Source: Capitulum mitella (lineage: Eukaryota > Arthropoda > Thecostraca > Pollicipedomorpha > Pollicipedidae). From it: a DNA stretch of 64,000 nucleotides. The notes beneath the pieces are model-generated. The model ran no database searches. It saw nothing but the letters and a program-made list of their open reading frames with translations, and had not been told where the DNA came from. Shown here piece by piece: positions 56,550 through 64,000 of the stretch. The stretch covers positions 26,970,596 through 27,034,595 of the forward strand of contig CP099844.1 of NCBI GenBank assembly GCA_030062745.1. The letters run 5' to 3'. How positions within the stretch are numbered: the stretch's first letter is position 1; the number at the start of each line of letters is the position of its first letter. The position numbers were made by a program, and so were the translations under genes.

Positions 56550-59330
56550 CCCATTCCGTGCTTTTGACGTCAGGAGTCGCATGGAGAACCTGATAGCCTT
56601 CAAGAAGGGGAGAGCTTTAGCTCGGCGCACGATAAGGGAAGCGAAACGTATTTCCTGGCGTGCGTAGGTAACACGCTCAACCGATTTATGCCAACTTCGC
56701 AGATCTGGGCGCGTAACAAGTGTGTTTCTGGCCAGTTTTCATCCGTGCCGCTTCCTGTGCTACGTTTGGACGGCCAGACTGTGACGCAGCCATTGGATGT
56801 GGCTAACGAGATTGCACAAGCCTTGTCACACCGTAGCAAAGGTGGTAACACGAACCCACAGTTCTTACGGCACAGAGCACGATGTGAGCAAACAGTGATA
56901 GATTTTTCCACGAGTGAATCGCAGGCATACAATGAGCCATTCACTTTGATGGAGTTGGAATCGGCAATTGTCAAGCTTCGCAATGTGTCAGAAGGCCCTG
57001 ATACCATACGCAACGACATGCTCAGACATCTGCCGCCCTGCATACTTCGCGTGCTTTTGGTGGATTTTAACTCATTGTGGTTAAGAGATGAATTCCCAGC
57101 TGTTTGGCGAGAAGCTGTGATAGTTCCACTTCTGAAACCAGGCAAAAGTGGATTAGATCCTCTTCACTACAGACCCATTTCTCTTACGTCATCACTTTGT
57201 AAACTGATGGAAAAGATGGTGAACGCACGATTGACCTTTTTTTGAACAGCATCACGTTTTTACTAACGCGCAGTGCGGTTTTAGAAAGAACCGGACACAG
57301 TGGACCATCTTATAGCTCTAGACACTGTGATTCGTACCGGTTTTAAAGCGATCAGGCATATAGGCACAGTCTTCTTTGACACTGAGGGCGCCTACGACGC
57401 CACTTGGTTTCATGGTATTCTTGTAAAGCTGTTTAGATATGGTAAACGTGGTCGTATGAGTACTTTTCTTCGACTCTTTTTAGCTGACCGTTTTTTCCGT
57501 GTCCGTGTTGGAAACACACTCTCCGAAAAGTTCTCACAAATAAACGTTGTACCCCAAGGCGGTGTGTTAAGTGCAGCGTTATTCGCAGTTATGATAAACG
57601 ACATCGGTGATGTGCTCCCCCAGTCTGTTGGCCGTGCTCTTTTTGTTGATGTTTTTACCATTTGGACGAGTGCAGTAAGAGCACCATCAATGGAACGGCA
57701 TCTCCAGCTGGCTGTGGACCGCGTGGAGAGGTGGAGCACCATGAATGGGTTCAGTTTTTCAAAAAATAAGACCGTAGCCATGCATCTTCTTCGTCGCTGG
57801 AGATACGGTGAAATGACTCTCCTTTTGTATGGACAGAGCATTCCAACAGAGTCTGTGGCCAGATATCTCGGGGTATATTTTGACCGCCGCCTTACGTATA
57901 ATGCACATCTGGAAACTTTAAGCGATCGCTGTTTTAAGTCTCTGAACATATTAAAATGTGTGTCACGCACAATGCTGTGATATCGTTCTCTCGTCCGCTC
58001 CAAGCTGGATGATGCATGTTTTGTGTATGACAGCGCATGTGATCCAGCAAGTGCATTCTAGACACCATCCATCACACCGCTCTCCGCATCATCACAGGGG
58101 CCTTCCGCACATCACCCACTGTTAGCCTTATGGCAGAGTCACACGAGTCGCCACTGTCGACGAGGAGGAAAATGCTCGGCATGCGCTATCCCCTGAAGCT
58201 GCGACAATTCCCGTTACACCCGACGTATGACGCAGGTTTTTCACGGTCCACTGTGAGCTTCCTTCGCGGTGGATCGCAGCAGCGCACTCCGCCTTTCGGC
58301 TTCCGAATGCGAGCTCTGTTGCAGGAGTGCGAAATTCCTCTTCGAGGGGTGAAGCGAATAAGCCATCTGCCTTCTCCTCCCTGGCATTTGACGTCACCTT
58401 CAATAAACACCTTGCTTGCAGAAATTAGAAAGAATGAAGCCATGCCAAATATAATGGGATCCAGGGCGCTGGAGCGCATGGCGTCATATGGCGGATACAC
58501 ACTGACGTACATGGACGGATCTGAGACCGCCGGTGGTGTTCGTTGTGCGTTTGTGTGCGGTTCTGTCACCCGATCGTTCTCGTTGCCTGCACACGCGTCT
58601 GTTTTTACATCGGAATTGATAGCAATCACCAAGGCGTTATGTTTCATCGAAGTTGGTGACGAATCACTATACCTGATTTTAACGGATTCCCTTAGAAGCC
58701 TTTTTGCTCTTAGATCTTTGTATTCAGCATGTTTCCTTCTAGAGGACATTTTACTACGTCTGACACAACTGGATCGGACTGGGAATAAAATCATCCTGTG
58801 CTGGATACCCAGTCACGTCGGAATTACGGACAACGAGTTGACCGATGCCGCTGCCAGGCGAGCAGCGCTGACACTATGTACACGTTCTCTGCCAATCTTG
58901 CCAGAGACTTTTATCCGGCAATTAGGAACTTCCTGTACAACAAGTGGCAGCGCTCTTGGGATGAGACAGATGGCAATAAACTCACAATGGTAAAACCCAA
59001 GCCTGGTTCATGGTTATCCTGCTCTCGCAAGGCGAGACGAGAGGAAATAATACTGTGCAAACTGCGTATCGGTCACTTATACGACCCATGGCTATCTGTT
59101 GCTTAGGGCTGGTAGGCCTCTCTGCCATCGATGTGGTGCCTTCCTCACTGTCAACCACGTGGTCCTTTCGTGTCCATACTTGGCTGAAAAACGTTGACTT
59201 CACTTCGGACAGCACGCTTCGTCTCTGACGCTCTGCGATGTACTTGGAGACAACTCACGCTTTCTTGAATCGAAACAGCTCTTTCTATTTCTTAAAGACG
59301 CTGACTTCGATGTTTTTTACACACTTCACT
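56550..59330 (+). mobile_element. I-clade LINE fragment (reverse transcriptase, RNase H, knuckle), decayed
   Basis: 5'-truncated non-LTR retrotransposon lacking ORF1 and the endonuclease. Reverse transcriptase blocks run from about 56690 to 57980: DPLHYRPISLTSSLCKLMEK, DTEGAYDATW and QGGVLSAALFAVMIND. The catalytic YxDD box reads FVDV, having lost its second Asp. RNase H follows at 58490-58880 with all four acidic residues in place (YMDGS, SELIAI, LTDSL, ITDNELTD). The C-terminus has IILCKLRIGH and a zinc knuckle (PLCHRCGAFLTVNH...C) ending near FLKDADFDVFY. Frameshifts lie near 57240 (at a T run), 57298, 58050 and 58990, with a stop at 57978. RNase H plus this layout points to the I clade. 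It starts exactly where the left subrepeat array is cut. Confidence 0.88.
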
Positions 59331-59706
59331 AGTGAGGCAAAGCAACCTCGTTATAAGCGCACACTAACCTCAGAAGTCGGCGCGCCCGAAAACACCGATA
59401 AACAACAACAAGCAGCGAAACAACTGGCTCTACATCATGCGTGTTGTGCTGTATGCATCACTTTGTTTCACATTGAACGTTGAGAACGGCTGATAAAAAT
59501 CTAAATATCACCAGTAATGGTACCGATGCCCTACAGGATTTTGACCAACGATTTTGCGCTATAGAACCCTGTCCCAATAGTCGTTCTAAAGGGATGATAT
59601 TATCGCGAGCATTTGATCCCTGTGAGATTGTAATTCCTCGTTTCAGGTGTATAAAGATGCAATTGTTTTCCAGATAAATATACGTATGTTTTCGAGCCAG
59701 TATTTC
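59331..59706. other. Core of foldback element after the LINE
   Basis: AT-rich sequence between the LINE coding end and the first recognisable right-hand subrepeat. Probably LINE 3' UTR plus old foldback sequence; the LINE 3' end cannot be placed by eye. Confidence 0.5.
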
Positions 59707-60010
59707 AGGTGATGAGAATTAACCGAAACACACGTTTTTCTTTGATAAATCGGACAAGTAGTCGCCTATATAACAAAAAGAGGCACATCCTAGGAGTCAG
59801 ACAAATCACGCGCGATGCCCCCACAACAAGGGGACACATGCCTAACAAACCCTACAGGAAATACACCATTACGTGGAAAAAAACAAATAGATATGCATGT
59901 TACACAAAACTCGAGAAAATAGAAATTAACTAAAGATAGTTTTGAGCTGAACATCACACGGAGAGTTTGACAGCGTTTACAGCGATCAGAGTTTTCGGGA
60001 GAAACTCCCA
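59707..60010 (-). repeat. Ancient, strongly diverged 317-bp subrepeat
   Basis: Aligns end to end with the right-hand units but with many substitutions: CCATTACGTGGAAAAAA against GCATTAGGTGAAAAACC, and GATAGTTTTGAGCTGAACA against GGTAGTTTTGAGCTCGGCT. It is much older than its neighbours. Confidence 0.8.
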
Positions 60011-60962
60011 CCCCTTGTAATTAATGAGAATGTCAATGCACCCGGCAAATTTCACTGCCAGGCAGTGTGTTCCTGGTCAGGGTACCCATACACGAAAAAT
60101 AAGAAAAATCGTAGGTGCCGGCCAATTCACGACCGTTGCCCTCAACGTTAAAGCCTATGGGAAATAAAGCATTAGGTGAAAAACCGGTTCTGGATGCATG
60201 TTTCTCAAAAAGTTGAAAAGATATTGATAAACAAGAGGTAGTTTTGAGCTCGGCTTGACACGGGGAGTCGTTTGAGATGCTACTCGACTATATGCAGTCG
60301 GTTGTGAATTTCGGTGAGAAATTCTCACCCCTTGTAATCGGTGAGAATATCAATGCACCCGGCAAATTTCACTGCCAGGCAGTGTGTTCCTGGTCAGGGT
60401 ACTCATACACAAAAAATTAGAAAAATCGTAGGTGCCGGCCAATTCACGACCGTTGCCATCAATGTTAAAGCCTATGGGAAATAAAGCATTAGGTGAAAAA
60501 CCGGTTCTGGATGCATGTTTCTCAAAAAGTTGAAAAGATATTGATAAACAAGAGGTAGTTTTGAGCTCGGCTTGACACGGGGAGTCGTTTGAGATGCTAC
60601 TCGACTATATGCAGTCGGTTGTGAATTTCGGTGAGAAATTCTCACCCCTTGTAATCGGTGAGAATATCAATGCACCCGGCAAATTTCACTGCCAGGCAGT
60701 GTGTTCCTGGTCAGGGTACCCATACACAAAAAATTAGAAAAATCGTAGGTGCCGGCCAATTCACGACCGTTGCCATCAATGTTAAAGCCTATGGGAAATA
60801 AAGCATTAGGTGAAAAACCGGTTCTGGATGCATGTTTCTCAAAAAGTTGAAAAGATATTGAGAAACAAGAGGTAGTTTTGAGCTCGGCTTGACACGGGGA
60901 GTCGTTTGAGGTGCTACTCGACTATATGCAGTCGGCTGTGAATATTAGTGAGAAACTCTCTC
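60011..60962 (-). repeat. Right array of 317-bp subrepeats
   Basis: Three full units in inverted orientation; the CCCCTTGTAAT marker recurs at 60011, 60328, 60645 and 60962, exactly 317 bp apart. Nearly identical to the left-arm units. Confidence 0.95.
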
Positions 60963-61145
60963 CCCTTGATTGATAATTGGCTCTGCAGGCTAAGGTATTG
61001 GATGCACCCAACATTAAATTGCACCATCGTGTTCAGCTCGTCGAGATGCATCATATGGTGCATTTTGGCCGCTTTTGGAGGGGTCGCTTTTATGGGCTGA
61101 GCGTGGGCTGAGCGTGGGCTGACCGTGGGCTGTCTTGACACACAT
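60963..61145 (-). repeat. Right unique terminal inverted repeat
   Basis: Mirror image of 55067-55246, ending GGGCTGTCTTGACACACAT. Confidence 0.92.
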
Positions 61146-61154
61146 GCCGACAGG
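61146..61154 (+). repeat. Right 9-bp target-site duplication (GCCGACAGG)
   Basis: Exact copy of 55058-55066. Confidence 0.93.
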
Positions 61155-61315
61155 GGCGTTGGAACTGGGGGAGGGGCAGGGGACAGCTGCCCCTCCCAAC
61201 TTTGGGCAACATTTAACATTAACCCTACGGCGTTGCATGGAAAGAAACGTATTGCAAAAATCACGTTTACCACTCCCCCGTCTCCACAGATGTTCCACCG
61301 CTTCTGGTTGCCGAC
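61146..61315 (-). repeat. Short dispersed repeat, shared with 10985-11130
   Basis: Inverted copy of the intron 1 repeat. It interrupts the mariner relic just after the HTH fragment, and the foldback element entered at its end. Its C-rich run reads GGGGGAGGGGCAGGGG on the plus strand. Confidence 0.75.
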
Positions 61316-61741
61316 TTAGATATGCCCAAGCGTTGTCCGAGGCGACGCACAGAGGTTTTAGGCTCATTGGTGATGCCACGTGAGACCTCTTCGATCCCTT
61401 CCGAGCCCGACACGGTGATGGGAGGGCCAAGCTGACCCTTACGGCGGCTCGCCACAGTCCGTTAACTTGAGTATTGTTTTTTACTCGGAGCAACGCGGCT
61501 GGATAGATGCCCTTTAGATTTTCTGTGAGTAAGGACGACAAATTTTGTCTGGAGATAAATTTGGACAGTTTTGCTTACCTGCTCCGTGTTCATCCAGAAA
61601 TGATGTAGAACCCCGTGTGGGCAACAATAAAATCGCCTATGAATTTTCGTGCACCTGATGCATAAAATGTTAGATCACGCTTTGTGCAGAGGACTTATAT
61701 TATGGAATGAAATGTGATACCTCTTTATGGAACACCCTACA

Positions 61742-62284
61742 GAAAAGTCTAGTCTTCTGCGTAGACTGAGTTCCGCTTCTTTTATCGGTGAGAAACTGCT
61801 GATTATTTTTCAAAGTGGTTTGAAACCCAAGCCTTGTGTTGCATATTTCGACAACATTGTTCACACCAGGTAGTTCTGAGTGGAAAATTCCTTTGTGGGG
61901 ATAAAAAATATTTATTCGGCAGAAGGATGAATGATACCATTTATATTTCCTGCTGCCACCGTAAAATCTCCCTTCTTGCTGCGGCGGCGAGTGGTGCGGG
62001 CGCAGAAGTCACCATGGGAATCAACGACGATCTCCGTAACCACGACGATCCGGAGGAGGTTTGTTACCATGATGTGGTTCCTGATCGCCGGAAACTTAAC
62101 CTGTCCCGCCTTGAGTGCTGATTAAAACGACCATCAATAACACCACGCATTGGTTACGTGCGCCGGGTTCGCCTTGTCTGCTGACAAGTGGGGCATTCGA
62201 TGGATAAGGGATTTAAGTTTATGGCCTTATATGATAAAAGTTAAACAGTATAATGGTTAAAACTGCAAGAGAGGACTTCGGTCG
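61742..62284. other. No gene seen, CpG-containing side of the boundary
   Basis: Ordinary mixed-composition sequence with CpG still common (for example 61982-62170). A 95-codon frame at 61834-62121 has no recognisable domain. Confidence 0.6.
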
Positions 62285-64000
62285 TTTAAATTTCTTCCCA
62301 TCTGGGTAGTTGAAATCTTGGTAACATTACACATCACCATGGTTTGGGAGGCCATGCCTGGCTATGTCAGAAAGTTGATAATTTATGATTACCAGTGAGA
62401 AGAGGCATGTCTACTATACATGAAAAACCATATTCCTCTTGTTCCTTCTGCTCAGGCTTTGTCATACAGAAAATCAGGACAAAGAGGAAGAATGGACTGA
62501 ATTCAGTTTTGTAAACTAAGCAGTCAGTAAAACAATGTAGGTTTGGAAGAACTTTCATTGGGCAGGATTGAGGCAAGGACTTAATTATGGGCATAATTGT
62601 TTTGAACTGGGGAAACACAGCACATTGTCTGCAAAGCATTGCAGGTCTCAGTGAAATCTTGGGGAGAATTTAGGCATGATGCTGGGTTTGGGGCAGCTTT
62701 CAAAATTTTGAGGCTGAAGTACCAGAATTGGGGCAGCAGTCCACCTTAGGGCAGCAGAATGGATCAGAGCCCTTCATTTCCATCATAATGTTCCCAAAGG
62801 AACATCAGAGAACAAGCAGCTATGCTGCTTTTATTCCACATTTGTCTAATAAACTATAGGTATCCTGTCTTATGAGTCATGAAAAAATGATGTAGTGATC
62901 AGTGATCATGTTTTTGGCAGATTGTAAAATAAAGTGGTTCAGATTTGATAAAATGGCATTGCCATTTTAGGGGGAGGGGGTAAGTTAGGTGCATAGATTC
63001 TGCCCCCAAGTCAAGCAGTTTGCCACCTAATTTGGGAGCAGGGTTGAGGCTGCCAAAAATATCTTGTTGATCCCCTGTGACATGGTTTGTGGAATGCATT
63101 TGTGTGGCAGCCAAGTATACTTTTTGCCTATGGGTAGGATTGTACAGCATAGTGATAAGTATCCTCATAAAGAAACTGCTGGACAAGCAGCAATATTGAT
63201 ACTGACACAGTATCTCTCAAATGTGTCTTAAAGAAACTAGCAAAACAAATTTGTTTGGATTTTTGGATTACAAAATCACCCTACTTAAATCCATAAGGAA
63301 GCCATCTTTGTCCCCCAAATAGTGCAGCTGGCTGCCCCATTTAGAACAGAACAGGGGTTGCCTGAAATATCTTGTGGACCCATAACATTGTTTGCCAACT
63401 GATAATTCTAGCCTTGTAGTACAATAAATTATGCATATCAGTATGCATGTTGCATTTTTGACTTCATTTCTAAATATACACTGGAAGTTTTCAGTTTTTT
63501 CAATGCAAGTTTTTTTTTTAAATGGCCAAACATGCAAAATCTGGGTAGCAATCAACAGTTGGTGGAAGGTTAGGTTATGTGGATAAAAATTCCACCTTTC
63601 CCCATCACATGGTTTAGTTCCAACCTTCTTTGTATTCCTGGATGCATGACAACCTAAATTTTGCATCACATTGCATCACACCAGCATATTGAATGTTTTC
63701 CTATTAATGACATTCAGGGCAATGTTGTTTTGCATTAATGCAATGTAGTTGAAATGTAAACTTTAGGGGAAGGGAAACTGATGCCAAATGTATTAATTTT
63801 GTACTACAACATGTAAAATGATGTGTATTTCTGGTTTTGCTTGTTAGACTTTTATACAAATAAGTAGGGTTTTTTATATCTGCAGTGTGGATAATCTCTT
63901 GCCCTTCATGGAAAAGATATGTTGGTGGTTCATGATAATAGTCATATCAAAAGTGTCATTTAATTAACCAGCCAGATCCCCTGCTGAGAATGGGCATAGT
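62285..64000. other. CpG-free AT-rich block to the window end
   Basis: I checked every line and line junction and found no CG dinucleotide between 62285 and 64000, while GC dinucleotides, TG and CA are common. No gene is recognised; frames are short. Two stretches about 310 bp apart (63000-63090 and 63310-63390) look related, sharing CCCCCAA, GGGTTG and ATATCTTGT blocks in order, so the block may be an old tandem or repeat-derived sequence. Confidence 0.85.

Larger units (their letters stand above)
55067..61145. mobile_element. Foldback/Mutator-like transposon, 6,079 bp, with mirror-image subrepeat arrays
   Basis: Starts ATGTGTGTCAAGACAGCCC and ends with its exact reverse complement. Each arm has about 180 bp of unique terminal inverted repeat (including three or four CAGCCCACG units), then a tandem array of 317-bp units facing inward. 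A perfect 9-bp direct repeat flanks the whole. Long inverted repeats built from internal tandem repeats plus a 9-bp target duplication are the hallmarks of foldback elements, close to the Mutator superfamily. No transposase is present, so it would depend on one made elsewhere. The arms are nearly identical, so the insertion or last homogenisation is recent. The centre holds an old LINE. It lies inside a short dispersed repeat within a mariner relic. Confidence 0.9.
54130..61741 (-). mobile_element. Mariner-like DNA transposon relic, split by younger insertions
   Basis: Plain DNA transposon (IS630/Tc1/mariner superfamily), transposase on the minus strand. The left end begins CAGGGTGTCCCAAAAAACGTA next to a TA; the right end near 61741 reads as an inverted, diverged copy (GGAACACCCTA). 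Reading leftward on the minus strand: an N-terminal HTH fragment at 61267-61455 (SVRRLGQRLGISKSAT); a first catalytic Asp block at about 54830-54920 (CFSDVIHFHLHRMFN); a second Asp block at about 54570-54650 (LEWLQQDGTRRHTSR); then WPTHSPDPTAPDFFPFG. Removing the foldback element and short repeat leaves roughly 1.35 kb, the usual mariner length. The coding region is broken by several frameshifts and cannot be active. Confidence 0.82.

Noticed and set aside
1-64000. CRISPR array, bacterial operon or rRNA genes
   Set aside because: The tandem arrays lack repeat-spacer structure, the genes are spliced, and no rRNA-like sequence was seen.

Overview
The window is nuclear DNA of an arthropod, most likely a non-dipteran and plausibly a crustacean. 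The evidence is a complete intron-rich fibrillar collagen gene (a family lost in Drosophila), a small single-domain peritrophin-like chitin-binding gene, and LINE and mariner relics of the kind common in arthropods. Most of the window is GC-rich and full of CpG. The last 1.7 kb is not.

Bases 1-9766 hold no recognisable gene, only repeats, ending in a 31-bp minisatellite just upstream of the collagen start. Bases 9767-38992 (+) carry one collagen gene that I could assemble into 23 coding exons with consistent splice sites and phases. It encodes 1,674 residues: signal peptide, acidic Tyr-rich stretch, a charged 15-residue repeat, a VWC domain, a minor helix, a 1,014-residue uninterrupted Gly-X-Y helix, and a fibrillar C-propeptide (COLFI). 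Three facts support the model independently: the helix length equals that of vertebrate fibrillar collagens, the two cross-link KGHR sites lie 843 residues apart as in human type I, and all three intrachain disulfide pairs of COLFI are present. The C-propeptide lacks cysteines 2 and 3, which normally link chains. Introns 1 and 22 are each over 7 kb and contain several minisatellites and a LINE 3' relic.

Bases 38993-51234 are gene-poor, with several CpG-island-like blocks and a tRNA-like SINE. A two-exon CPAP1/peritrophin-type gene lies at 51235-52969 (+).

Bases 54130-61741 are a nest of transposable elements. A decayed mariner-like transposon (minus strand) is split by a short dispersed repeat, which is itself split by a 6,079-bp foldback/Mutator-like element. 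That element has perfect terminal inverted repeats, mirror-image arrays of 317-bp subrepeats and a perfect 9-bp target duplication. At its centre is a decayed I-clade LINE with reverse transcriptase and RNase H. The outer arms look young and the core looks old.

From base 62285 to the end of the window I find no CpG dinucleotide at all, an abrupt change from everything upstream. This is either a heavily methylated old repeat, foreign DNA, or a bad assembly join.

The collagen would act in the extracellular matrix and the CPAP1-like protein in chitinous cuticle. Apart from sharing a strand, nothing here links the two genes functionally.
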